DNA from: Thermincola carboxydiphila
GTDB lineage: Bacteria; Bacillota; Thermincolia; Thermincolales; UBA2595
Direction: 5' to 3'
Assembly: GCA_016841325.1 (NCBI GenBank)
Contig: JAENZJ010000019.1
Span: forward strand, 1 to 64,000
Length of the DNA: 64,000 bases
The notes under the pieces: model-generated
Told to the model about the DNA's origin: nothing
Databases searched by the model: none
What the model saw: only the letters and a program-made list of their open reading frames with translations
Translations under genes and position numbers: made by a program
Part shown: piece by piece, positions 1 through 6,864 of the stretch
Numbering within the stretch: position 1 is the stretch's first letter
Layout: each line of letters begins with the position of its first letter

Positions 1-10
1 TGGTTATGAC

Positions 11-176
11 CGTATTATACGAACAACGGGCTAAATGGCTCCGCTTCGCTCCGACTCAACTTTCCCCGTCCTCGGCTGTCACGATTTTTGCGGTAAGTGG
101 GGAAGGGATGCAAGAGCAAAAAGCGCGCCAGCCCTGTGGGCGGGAAAGTTCATTTAGCCCCAATGCGTTATACGCC
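11..176 (+). repeat. Large nested palindrome, attC-like recombination site
   Basis: A GC-rich imperfect palindrome. GGGCTAAATG (28-37) pairs perfectly with CATTTAGCCC (151-160), and AACTTTCCC (58-66) pairs with GGGAAAGTT (142-150). The outer arms CGTATTATACG and GCGTTATACG are roughly complementary. The right arm ends in GTTATAC (167-173), which resembles a degenerate integron core site. It lies directly upstream of a single acetyltransferase gene that is followed by another palindrome of the same topology but different sequence. This is the pattern of integron attC sites. No integrase gene is in the window, so the call is an inference. Confidence 0.5.
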
Positions 177-236
177 ATGTTCTTTACTTATAAGCCGTCG
201 GCCGTCTTTGGCCGATGAATATGAAGGAGAAAAAAT

Positions 237-698
237 ATGATTATTACCTATCAAAACATGATTCCCGGTGAAGAAAAAGAAATATCAGAAATGATAAGCA
301 CCGTATTCCATAAATATATTGCCGCAGATTATTGTAATGAAGGCATACAAGAATTTACAAAATACATAGAGCCAAAATTAATATTAAAAAGATTCAATGA
401 AGGCAATATATTAATTACAGCAAAACATGAAGGGAAAATAGTTGGGGCAGTAGCAATTCAGGATAAAAAACATATATCTTTGCTGTTTGTATCAGAGCAG
501 TACCATCAAAAAGGAATAGCAAAGGAACTGGTCAAGAAAGCAATTGAAAAAGCAGAAAAAGAATATGGAATAACCGACATATCAGTTAATTCATCACCTT
601 ACGCAGTAGAAATATATGAAAAACTTGGATTTATCAAAACAGACAACAAACAAGAGCAAAATGGAATTAGATACATACCGATGACTAAGGAATTATAA
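237..698 (+). CDS. GNAT family N-acetyltransferase
   Basis: A 153-residue protein with the full-length Gcn5-related acetyltransferase fold, which moves an acetyl group from acetyl-CoA to an amine. The acetyl-CoA loop is visible near residues 88-100 (SEQYHQKGIAKELV, the Q/RxxGxG/A motif), preceded by the strand SLLFV and followed by the NSSPYAVEIYEKLGF segment typical of the C-terminal half. The ATG follows AAGGAG with good spacing. Base use is AT-rich compared with the housekeeping part of the window. The gene stands alone between two palindromes, as a cassette-borne gene would. The substrate cannot be told from sequence; small-molecule or antibiotic amines are possible. Confidence 0.85.
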   Translation: MIITYQNMIPGEEKEISEMISTVFHKYIAADYCNEGIQEFTKYIEPKLILKRFNEGNILITAKHEGKIVGAVAIQDKKHISLLFVSEQYHQKGIAKELVKKAIEKAEKEYGITDISVNSSPYAVEIYEKLGFIKTDNKQEQNGIRYIPMTKEL

Positions 699-719
699 AG
701 GATTACACAAATAAAAAAG

Positions 720-747
720 CCATTTCCGCCATCCGTGGCGGAAATGG
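720..747 (+). terminator. Perfect 12-bp hairpin after the acetyltransferase gene
   Basis: CCATTTCCGCCA (720-731) pairs perfectly with 736-747 around a TCCG loop. It lies 22 bases after the stop codon. There is no U-tract on the plus strand, though an A-rich run precedes it, so it would work better as a terminator on the minus strand. It may instead act as an RNA-stabilising hairpin. Confidence 0.45.
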
Positions 748-768
748 ATAAGCTTGGGTCAAATCGGC

Positions 769-913
769 GCATAACATTTTAGCCGTGTTTCCGCAGTTGA
801 GCATGCAGAAACACCGGCAAAGCAGTGCCCTACCGGTGTTTTAACCATTACTTAATATGCTCAATTGCGGTAACACGTGTTGGACGAAGCCGCGTGTCCA
901 GAAGCAGTTATGG
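769..913 (+). repeat. Second large nested palindrome, attC-like
   Basis: The outer arms CATAAC (770-775) and GTTATG (907-912) are exact complements. A 21-base arm at 784-804 pairs with 857-877 with two mismatches, and an inner stem AAACACCGG (809-817) pairs with 833-841. The topology of core-like boxes around a long imperfect hairpin matches integron attC sites, while the sequence is unrelated to the palindrome at 11-176. That combination is characteristic of cassette arrays. The DNA from about 167 to 907 would then be one 740-bp cassette. Confidence 0.5.
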
Positions 914-1061
914 GGATTCAAATTTTTGGAATCCCTGAATAAACTCTTGCTGACAGTAGAATGTTAATAGCTTTCATACATAAAACGTTATTTGTGATAT
1001 AATTTGGTAAAGCAATGGATGCACTTTCCCCCTCCCCAAAATGCGCAAAAAGTTTATGTAG

Positions 1062-1394
1062 TTAAGCCACAATGGGCGGGGAGCAGTTCTTGGGTTCAAG
1101 TTTCATCTTCTTTAGCATTTTGCCTTTACCACACTGTGGACATAGAGTGATATCCCTGCCAGTCAGTTTCAGGATTAATTCTGCAATTTCAGTGATTTTC
1201 GTCCTGGATATACTCAATTTAAACAGCTGTTTACAGGTATTCAGCTTGGTATTACGGTTTCTGTTGCTCAGGATTCCGTAGTGACGAATCTTGACGAACC
1301 TTTGTGGCAGAATATGCAGCAGGAACCGTCGAATGAACTCCTGGGCATAAGGCCTGACCTCCTTTGAAATATTTTGCAGGCAGCCAAAAAACAA
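1062..1394 (-). pseudogene. IS91-family transposase, C-terminal remnant
   Basis: The 110 readable residues match the C-terminal part of IS91-type Y2 rolling-circle transposases. The segment YAQEFIRRFLLHILP, then KIRHYGILSNRNR, and a terminal zinc-ribbon-like CPQCGKGKM are visible. The catalytic HUH and tyrosine region, which would lie several hundred residues upstream, is missing: the reading frame starts inside the conserved domain and only a weak TTG is available. This is a 5'-truncated relic. IS91/ISCR elements are known to mobilise neighbouring DNA by one-ended rolling-circle transfer, which fits an island of captured small genes. I see no intact copy nearby. Confidence 0.75.
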
Positions 1395-1611
1395 CCTGTC
1401 ACACTTGAAAGTGTAGTATGCGTCCTCAGAGGGAACAATTATTTATCCATCCAGGTTGTCGTCACATGGTTAGGCTCGGGTTTATCCCAGGATTGGATTC
1501 ACCAATCGTTACCTCGTGCTCTTAATGCTGCCTATAATATCATGATAAAGGAAGAACAAGACCTGTAAAAGAGGGGATAGCCCCCTTGTTTTTCATATAT
1601 TATTTTTGCCG

Positions 1612-1660
1612 CGAAGTTTACAGCGGCGCGGCATGGGGATGGTTAGGCGAAATGCGGCGA
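1612..1660 (+). repeat. 50-bp repeat, copy 1, with GTTAGGC core
   Basis: Nearly identical to 6764-6812 (about three mismatches in 49 bases). It contains the stem TGCCGCG/CGCGGCA and then ATGGGGATGGTTAGGC. GTTAGGC fits the integron core consensus GTTRRRY. A related inverted copy, GCCGCACATCGCCTAAAC, occurs at 2152-2169, so the cupin gene lies between inverted core-like sequences. Whether this is an active recombination site or a dispersed repeat cannot be decided here. Confidence 0.5.
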
Positions 1661-1719
1661 GCTCTAAGAAAAAGAAAAGGCCCTATTTTAAGAGCCTGAA
1701 GTAAGTTTATTAGGTTTTG

Positions 1720-2070
1720 CTATAAGTCAGCGTCAAGTGCGTATTGTTCGGAAGGCGGTGCAGGAGATATCGTGACATAGAGAATTAAGCTATCCTCTCC
1801 AGAATTGTTAATTGACATATTTTCTGGACCATCCAATTGAATCAAATCACCTTTCTCTGCAGAGATTGTTTTTTCGTTTGCATTTACCTTTGCTTTTCCT
1901 TGAATAACTTCTATCAACACTGTGCAGTCAAAATGAGTATGGTTGGGTAAGGATGACCCACTCGCTATATTTAGTATAAAAGCGATTACTTGATTATCCT
2001 TGTAAATCATCCTTTTAGCGATGTTTTTTTGTGGTTTAAGGATGTAGTCCTTTAGTTTAAATTGTTTCAT
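1720..2070 (-). CDS. Small cupin-domain protein
   Basis: A single-domain cupin of 116 residues. The first cupin motif is recognisable around residues 42-56 (LPNHTHFDCTVLIEVIQGKA, with the metal-ligand type HTH pair), and the second as GDLIQLDGPENMSINNSGED. The fold is a small beta-barrel that usually binds one metal ion, but the second-motif histidine appears to be replaced by Asn, so metal binding may be incomplete. The ATG is preceded by AGGAGG at a spacing of six. It is the only gene between the 50-bp repeat and the 115-bp repeat. No enzymatic role can be assigned; sensing or small-molecule binding are the usual alternatives. Confidence 0.75.
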   Translation of the reverse strand: MKQFKLKDYILKPQKNIAKRMIYKDNQVIAFILNIASGSSLPNHTHFDCTVLIEVIQGKAKVNANEKTISAEKGDLIQLDGPENMSINNSGEDSLILYVTISPAPPSEQYALDADL

Positions 2071-2150
2071 GAAACCTCCTACGACTATAGTTTTTGGTTG
2101 TAAGTAGTATTTAACAAAGGCTTTATTTTATACAAAAAGATTTCCTTGGT

Positions 2151-2270
2151 GCCGCACATCGCCTAAACCAGCTAAGAAACGTCAAGATTTATTTTAAAAA
2201 AACTTTTCTTGTTTAAAAAAGGTCATAGCAAAGCTAGCCTACCGGTGGTAGACTTAATAAAAGAGCTGCT
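2151..2270 (+). repeat. About 115-bp dispersed repeat, copy 1
   Basis: Shares a series of blocks with 3306-3425: ACATCGCCTAAACCAGCT, AAACGTCAAGA, a T/A-rich middle, CATAGCAAAGC, AGCCTACC and ACTTAA-AAAAG. The second half also matches 7745-7800. The left edge carries the inverted GTTTAGGC core seen in the 50-bp repeat. It lies between the cupin gene and the QueG-like gene. Confidence 0.6.
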
Positions 2271-2572
2271 GCCGAACCCTTGGGAAAAAGGGGATTTCAT
2301 ATACACCAAATAAGATGCTGGGAGAATACAGAATGAAGCAACTCTCTATAGCAGCATAAACAAAATTTTCTACCTTAGAGGGGGATGCTTTGAGACAATC
2401 GTGGAATAACCTGAATAGTTCGCCTTAAGGGCAAAGACCCTGTGCGTTAGCAACATGGTATTCGGAATTCAAAGTAACCAGGAGAAAACGGGAGAAATTT
2501 TGCTTTACTGAGAGAGACGAAATCTTCTAAATTGGCTTTCGGGTAATATTTGGGGTAGAAAGGATGATTAAA
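2271..2572 (+). other. Non-coding leader of the QueG-like gene
   Basis: About 300 bases with no supportable gene. The composition is mixed and several short stems can be drawn (for example GGGCAAAGACCC near 2429-2440), which would suit a structured RNA or the non-coding end of a lost insertion sequence. I could not match it to a riboswitch or intron consensus that I know. Confidence 0.3.
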
Positions 2573-3292
2573 ATGGGTTTAACCGAGCGGATAAAAGAAT
2601 TGGCACTTCAGAATGGTGTTACTTATTTTGGCGTTGCGGATTTATCAAAAGCAAAGCAAGCTATTCTTAATCAAGGTGGTTCGGAGATTGCGAGTTTTCC
2701 CTATTCTATTTCTTTAGGTATTTCGTTAATTAATCATATTGTTGATCAATTACCAAGAAGGTCTGAACGATCTGTGGCACTTAACTATAGGCACCATGCT
2801 TATGATGTTATTAATCAACGGTTAGACTTGGTTGCATCAAAAGTAAGTGGTTTCATACAACAACAGGGGTATACTGTACTTCCTATTCCAGCATCGAAGC
2901 GAATTGATGACGAGCGAATTTGTGCCGCTTTTTCTCATAAGATGGGAGCAAGTCTATCAGGACTGGGGTGGATAGGTAAGAGTTGCTTATTAATTACGCC
3001 TGATAGCGGACCTCGAGTAAGATGGGTATCAGTTTTAACGGATGCTCCAATTGAACCAACAGGACAATTAATGGAAGAGCAATGTGGCGATTGTACGGCT
3101 TGTATAGATGTATGTCCAATGAAAGCATTTACTGGTAAACCATTTCATGAAGAAGAGCCTCGAGAAGTAAAATATGACGCTAGAAAGTGTGAAAAATATT
3201 TTGAAACAATGAAGGCAAAAGGTCAGATAGACGTTTGTGGAATGTGTTTATATGTTTGCCCATATGGGAGGAAACAGGAAACCGGTATTTAA
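2573..3292 (+). CDS. QueG-like 4Fe-4S protein (epoxyqueuosine reductase family)
   Basis: A protein of about 239 residues related to epoxyqueuosine reductase QueG. The N-terminal half holds the cobalamin-binding-type domain (FGVADL near the start; GLGWIGKSCLLITPDSGPRVRW in the middle). The C-terminus holds two iron-sulfur motifs, CGDCTACIDVCP and, further on, CGMCLYVCP. QueG itself is longer and has a HEAT-like tail, which is absent here. This is a short form, found in anaerobes, with an unknown substrate. ATG 2573 is chosen because AGAAAGG ends directly against the earlier ATG 2564, leaving no spacer, but sits nine bases before 2573. The flanking 115-bp repeats suggest it was acquired as a unit. 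Confidence 0.8.
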   Translation: MGLTERIKELALQNGVTYFGVADLSKAKQAILNQGGSEIASFPYSISLGISLINHIVDQLPRRSERSVALNYRHHAYDVINQRLDLVASKVSGFIQQQGYTVLPIPASKRIDDERICAAFSHKMGASLSGLGWIGKSCLLITPDSGPRVRWVSVLTDAPIEPTGQLMEEQCGDCTACIDVCPMKAFTGKPFHEEEPREVKYDARKCEKYFETMKAKGQIDVCGMCLYVCPYGRKQETGI

Positions 3293-3305
3293 AAGACTTT
3301 CCAAT

Positions 3306-3425
3306 TTAGAAGACATCGTCTAAACCAGCTAGTAAACGTCAAGAGTTTTTAAAGAAATATTTTTTGCCCTTTTAAAAAGGCATAGCAAAGCAAGCCTACC
3401 AATGGTGACTTAAGAAAAGCAGTAA
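3306..3425 (+). repeat. About 115-bp dispersed repeat, copy 2
   Basis: Direct copy of 2151-2270 at roughly 75-80% identity by eye, with the same block order. It directly abuts the C-terminal end of the IS110 transposase relic, so part of it may be the right end of that element. Together with copy 1 it brackets the QueG-like gene. Confidence 0.6.
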
Positions 3426-3436
3426 CCGTGTTGATT

Positions 3437-3937
3437 CTAGGTCAGTTTAAAGGGTTCGTTTTTCCGCCACATACCATAGATAATTCTTAGCAGTTTGTTA
3501 GCTGTAGCAACCAAGGCTATCAGAAGCATCAAGGCCAGATAAGCTGTTAGCTGGTGGTCAGTAGAGAAGCGGTCTATATCTTCAATTTCTGCCAGGATAG
3601 TAGCAGCAGTAATATCTCCAATGCCGGGAATGGTCTTTAATAAAGAATAAAGCGATATGTCTTTGGCCGCCGCAACAATTTGAGCCCGTATGTCAGCCAG
3701 CTGAGTTTTTTGTGTCAAGAGTATGCCTATGTACTCGCGGAGAACACGGACATTGGACTGTTGGGAGACTTTGTAGGGCAAACTTGCCCTGGCGGCGGCC
3801 ATTAATTTAACATAGATATTTTCCGCCCATCCTTTTCTCTGGTATTGCGACTTAAGAAGAGCAAAGATATCTTCTCTAGCTAGAACTTCCCAGAATAACG
3901 GAAAGCCTCAAAACCAGTTAGAACTTGACTTTAGTTT
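3437..3937 (-). pseudogene. IS110-family transposase relic with internal deletion
   Basis: Readable sequence starts near 3935 in one frame (GFEAF), shifts past a TGA at 3915-3917, and continues as FPLFWEVLAREDIFALLKSQ and QRKGWAENIYVKLM into the open stretch ending at 3437. The conserved IS110 C-terminal helix-hairpin region (LLKTIPGIGDITAATILAEI) is present. It jumps from LTAYLAL directly to TANKLLRIIYGMW, so the segment with the catalytic serine and usual GTxxISKRG motifs is deleted. The N-terminal DEDD domain is also missing. The element cannot be active. IS1111-attC relatives are known to insert into integron attC sites, which fits the cassette-like surroundings. Confidence 0.8.
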
Positions 3938-3976
3938 TGTTTGATTTACGGAAGGCGAATATTCCTGAAGAGCCCG

Positions 3977-4050
3977 GTGCGGTAGTTCTGCACGCCGGGA
4001 TTTGAGCGGGGGACGTCGGGCAACCGGCGTTCCTACCGTGACGACAAAAT
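3977..4050 (+). repeat. Nested hairpin repeat, copy 1
   Basis: The last 43 bases (4008-4050) match 5197-5239 at about 36 of 43 positions, including AACCGGCGTTCCT and GACGAC. In this copy GCGGTAG pairs with CTACCGT and ACGCCGG pairs with CCGGCGT, which makes a nested palindrome. It lies just before the second acetyltransferase gene, so two genes are bracketed by this repeat pair. Confidence 0.55.
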
Positions 4051-4073
4051 GATGACACTAGGGGGTCGAAAAA

Positions 4074-4535
4074 GTGAATGTAGTAATAGCAGAAGACGAA
4101 GATTTTCCTTCCTGGCTTCATCTTGCAGAGGAGGTAGAAGGTCTTTTTGGACCAATGGTCTCTGATGAGTCATTTAAAGAAGCGTTAAGAAGGGTAATAT
4201 CTGATAAACAGTCTTTTTGCATAAGGGTTAAAAACGGAAAGGCCGGATCCAAATTAATAGGAGGAATCATTATTTCCTACGAGAAGAACGAAATCATGTG
4301 GTTTTCGGTTGCAAGTCAATATAGAAATCAAGGAGCAGGTCAAAAACTCATTGATCATGCAATGGATCATTTAGATAAGACTAGACCCATAACTGTTAGT
4401 ACATTTGATAAGACAGTAATAGAGGGTATTCCGGCAAGAAAATTATATCTTAGGAATGGATTTGCCGACATGGAGAGCAGGGGTGTTAATCCAGCTGGCA
4501 TACCGATAGTTTCAATGAGCAGAAAGCCGATTTAA
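4074..4535 (+). CDS. GNAT family N-acetyltransferase
   Basis: A complete 153-residue Gcn5-type acetyltransferase. The acetyl-CoA binding segment is VASQYRNQGAGQKLIDHAMD around residues 86-105, with the Q/RxxGxG-type turn. A beta-bulge region ITVSTFDK and the ending ARKLYLRNGFADME complete the fold. The GTG start follows AGGGGG with a six-base spacer. It differs clearly from the acetyltransferase at 237-698, so the two are not a recent duplication. It lies between two copies of a 43-bp repeat, which suggests that it was gained as part of a cassette-like unit. The substrate is unknown. Confidence 0.85.
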   Translation: MNVVIAEDEDFPSWLHLAEEVEGLFGPMVSDESFKEALRRVISDKQSFCIRVKNGKAGSKLIGGIIISYEKNEIMWFSVASQYRNQGAGQKLIDHAMDHLDKTRPITVSTFDKTVIEGIPARKLYLRNGFADMESRGVNPAGIPIVSMSRKPI

Positions 4536-4544
4536 ATTGTTAGG

Positions 4545-5015
4545 TTGGGGCCAGTCATCACTAACCTCCGGCAATTGGGACAATGCCTGTTGCAGAATTA
4601 TATAAAATTTTCACATGGAGTTGAATTTTGCTGGGACTGTAATAAGAGTAGTCAGTGTAAGAAGTGGAAAAAGCATAGAGATTCCGGCCGAAAAGTTGAT
4701 TCATTTAAGTGTTATCAAAAACTAGAAGATGATATCAATTTCATTCGGAGAAATGGCATTAAGGAATTTAAAAAGGAACAGTTGTATAGAGAGCGGTTAC
4801 TAAAAGAAATGTTAAATGAATTCAATGAGGGGCGGTCGAAAAGTTATTATTGTATTGCCGCAACCGTTTTAGAACTTTACGAGTTAGAAGATGCTTTAAA
4901 AAGGGCAAAAAAGGTTTCTTCTGGATTAACCATTAAAGAAAAATCTAAATTACTTCATTCGATCATTGATGAAACAGCCAAGCAAAAGAATTATCACTTA
5001 AAGTTGAGAAAGTGA
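4545..5015 (+). CDS. Small cysteine-containing protein, possibly 5'-truncated
   Basis: An open frame of 156 codons that starts at a TTG nine bases after the acetyltransferase stop. The recognisable part begins around residue 18 (NYIKFSHGVEFCWDCNKSSQCKKWKK), with cysteines arranged CxxC-x(5)-C, followed by a highly charged helical C-terminus. It resembles the DUF3795-like group of cysteine-rich proteins, but only loosely. There is no good ribosome-binding site and the first 15 residues look unlike the rest, so the gene may have lost its true 5' end when the upstream unit joined it. It could be translated by coupling to the acetyltransferase. The function is unknown. Confidence 0.5.
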   Translation: MGPVITNLRQLGQCLLQNYIKFSHGVEFCWDCNKSSQCKKWKKHRDSGRKVDSFKCYQKLEDDINFIRRNGIKEFKKEQLYRERLLKEMLNEFNEGRSKSYYCIAATVLELYELEDALKRAKKVSSGLTIKEKSKLLHSIIDETAKQKNYHLKLRK

Positions 5016-5196
5016 AAAATTGTAACTGCTCCTCCTCCATGTAAAGGCTTCCCCGTTGGGTGGCCTAAGCGGCCGGCGTTTAAGTCCTTCAATGGCTGCA
5101 TTCTCTATTGTTTCTTCAATAATTCTAAGACCAGAAAGATGCAACCCATTTTCTCGTAAAATCTTTCCAACTGGAGCATTATCACCTCTACTGTGC

Positions 5197-5239
5197 GGGG
5201 GGCGTTGGCTAACCGGCGTTCCTGCCGCGACGACGAAAT
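5197..5239 (+). repeat. 43-bp repeat, copy 2
   Basis: Partner of 4008-4050. It contains GGCTAACCGGCGTTCCTGCCGCGACGACG (two pieces joined here for orientation). The pairing left arm seen in copy 1 is missing. A related GC-rich patch, GGCCTAAGCGGCCGGCGTTTAAG, lies at 5060-5082. The 180 bases before it hold no supportable gene. Confidence 0.5.
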
Positions 5240-5257
5240 AACCCTTAAACCTTAAGA

Positions 5258-5719
5258 TTATTGAGTTTCCTTTATGGATAAGATTTTTTTCTGCAAGCTA
5301 TGTCCCATAGGTATAAATAATGCTGCTCTGATCCCATAACCATATAAAAGAGAGAGGAAAGCAACCGCAAGGGAGGGGCCTAGTTTGTCAGGAGTAGTTA
5401 GGCGTGATAAAACAAGAATCGTTGCCATTATTACTACAGTCCAAGACCAAAACATAGTGGCGGCTTCGAGGTTTTTGATTATTAGCAGTCCCTTATGATA
5501 GTTATTCAACTTATTTGAGCACTCGCCTTCCGAAAAAGAATCCTTAAATACATTAATAAGTTCTGCCATACTAAACGAGAATAACGTAGAGAATAGCACT
5601 CCTAAAAACATAACGATTATTACAGTAGGCCCGATTAGCTGGGACAGGGAACCTCCTTCAAGTATGAATACAGCCAAAAAAACTAACATTGATAATAGAA
5701 CCCAAAATAGTTTTTTCAT
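5258..5719 (-). CDS. Membrane protein, weakly MotA/ExbB-like
   Basis: 153 residues with an N-terminal membrane helix, a second helix pair around residues 32-55, and two helices near residues 88-106 and 115-135. The start of the protein (FILEGGSLSQLIGPTVIIV) recalls the N-terminus of MotA/TolQ/ExbB channel proteins, where an ILEGG-type turn precedes a long hydrophobic stretch. The later proton-channel helices are not convincingly present, so this is only a family resemblance. It is the last gene of a three-gene unit with an ECF sigma factor and a one-helix membrane protein, and may take part in the same signalling pathway. AAGGGTGAGG lies before the ATG. Confidence 0.6.
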   Translation of the reverse strand: MKKLFWVLLSMLVFLAVFILEGGSLSQLIGPTVIIVMFLGVLFSTLFSFSMAELINVFKDSFSEGECSNKLNNYHKGLLIIKNLEAATMFWSWTVVIMATILVLSRLTTPDKLGPSLAVAFLSLLYGYGIRAALFIPMGHSLQKKILSIKETQ

Positions 5720-5737
5720 TTACCTCACCCTTTCTTG

Positions 5738-6040
5738 TTATTTTTCTCCAGTGAATATAACCTTGGCTCCATAGGCCAATTGATCTGCTAAGGCAATTGT
5801 GTTGGAAGCTAGTCTAACACCGTTCCTAGATTCGATATCCCAATTCAGAAACCCTACAGTGATGATAATTGCAATAATTCCCATACAGGCGAACTTATAA
5901 GTTAGCTCCGATAACATTAATGGTGTACGTTTCGTTTTATCGAATCTGCATCTTTCAATAACATTGTACGTTAATTCTGGAGGTACCTCATAGGCCGGAA
6001 GCTTTTTAATTAAATTCAAATAGTCTTTATCATTAATCAT
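5738..6040 (-). CDS. Putative anti-sigma factor, single-pass membrane protein
   Basis: A protein of 100 residues with a charged cytoplasmic N-terminal half (LIKKLPAYEVPPELTYNVIE), one membrane helix (FACMGIIAIIITVGFL) and a short outer tail. The start ATG at 6040 overlaps the sigma-factor stop by eight bases and has AGGTGAT just upstream, so translation is coupled. A sigma gene followed by a coupled one-helix protein is the usual arrangement for ECF sigma and anti-sigma pairs. The zinc-anti-sigma HxxxCxxC motif is missing, so this would be a non-zinc type. The role is inferred from position and topology only. Confidence 0.65.
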   Translation of the reverse strand: MINDKDYLNLIKKLPAYEVPPELTYNVIERCRFDKTKRTPLMLSELTYKFACMGIIAIIITVGFLNWDIESRNGVRLASNTIALADQLAYGAKVIFTGEK

Positions 6041-6581
6041 AAAAATCACCTATCGTACTTCGAATTTTTAATCGTATGCCGTATAGACGAGATTTTACTG
6101 TTCCAACAGGCATATTGAATATTTTACTAACTTCATTATATTTAAAGCCCAAATAGTCCTTGAAGATTACTAGGGATCTGTCTTCGGGGGTTAGAGACTG
6201 GATTGCTTCGATAAGCTTTTGTAATTCTTCTCTGGCAAAATATTCGTCTTCTGTGGAATTGAGTTCAGAAGATGCTGCCAATTCATTGGAGGGGATTTCT
6301 CGGTAAGAATCTCTCATGCTATTAATACATGTGTTATGGGTTATCGTATAAATCCAGGTTGCTAGGGAGGCTTTTTGGCTGTTATATGAATGTATGTTCT
6401 GATAGGTTTTTATAAAAACTTCCTGAGTAAGCTCTTCAGCAAGGTGATAATTGTTAGTAACCCTAATGCAGTAATTAAATATCTTATTTTTATATTTATT
6501 TACTAGAGATTCAAAGGTTTGGATGTCGCCATCACGTATTTTTTTAGCTGTTATTTTATCTAATAGCCTCAATGTAATCAC
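6033..6581 (-). CDS. ECF-type RNA polymerase sigma factor
   Basis: 182 residues with the region 2 signature (FESLVNKYKNKIFNYCIRVTNN then AEELTQEVFIKTYQNI and the -10 recognition part ASLATWIYTITHNTCIN) and a region 4 helix-turn-helix (LTPEDRSLVIFKDYLGFKYN, then MPVGTVKSRLYGIR). It directs RNA polymerase to a small set of promoters. The start is taken as GTG 6581; TTG 6572 is an alternative. It is followed by a coupled membrane protein and a second membrane protein, which suggests control by an envelope signal. The gene is AT-rich and lies inside the accessory island. Confidence 0.88.
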   Translation of the reverse strand: MITLRLLDKITAKKIRDGDIQTFESLVNKYKNKIFNYCIRVTNNYHLAEELTQEVFIKTYQNIHSYNSQKASLATWIYTITHNTCINSMRDSYREIPSNELAASSELNSTEDEYFAREELQKLIEAIQSLTPEDRSLVIFKDYLGFKYNEVSKIFNMPVGTVKSRLYGIRLKIRSTIGDFYD

Positions 6582-6763
6582 TTGTCCTTTTGATTATCTT
6601 CACTAATATATACACAAATCGAGCAAAATGGTTCGACTGGTCATTATAAAATTTTCTCTTTTTCTACAAAAATGCCTTTATTCTGCGCAATTTCACAAGG
6701 ATAATTACCTGAAGCAGTTCTTCAGTGATTTCCTCTTTGGTGGGAAGAGCAAATATAATATTC

Positions 6764-6812
6764 ATGCCGCGAAGCTTACAGCGGCGCGGCATGGGGATGT
6801 TTAGGCGAAATA
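6764..6812 (+). repeat. 50-bp repeat, copy 2
   Basis: Almost identical to 1612-1660 in the same orientation; the core reads GTTTAGGC here instead of GGTTAGGC. It lies 50 bases upstream of the dienelactone-hydrolase-like gene. The two copies bracket about 5.1 kb containing the cupin, QueG-like, acetyltransferase and sigma genes. Confidence 0.55.
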
Positions 6813-6864
6813 CGTAGCTTAATGCATGTCAAAAACCTTTTAGACTTTTATGGGAGAACTATTT

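Noticed and set aside
6-218. Open frame of 70 codons at the left edge
   Set aside because: It runs through the large palindrome and has no ribosome-binding site; the base pairing explains the sequence better than a protein.
1374-1568. 64-codon plus-strand frame after the IS91 relic (ends RALNAAYNIMIKEEQDL)
   Set aside because: It overlaps the start of the transposase relic on the other strand, has no good start signal, and I could not tie it to a family. It may be a gene fragment, but the evidence is too thin.
2400-2560. Possible group II intron or bridge RNA in the QueG-like leader
   Set aside because: A GTGCG segment and several stems are present, but no domain V or other diagnostic part could be found.
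5056-5241. 61-codon plus-strand frame
   Set aside because: It consists mostly of the GC-rich repeat 5197-5239 and related palindromic DNA; no family features.
6664-6765. 33-codon minus-strand frame (MNIIFALPTKEEITEELL)
   Set aside because: It begins at the edge of the 50-bp repeat, is very short and lacks a ribosome-binding site. It might be the tail of a lost gene.
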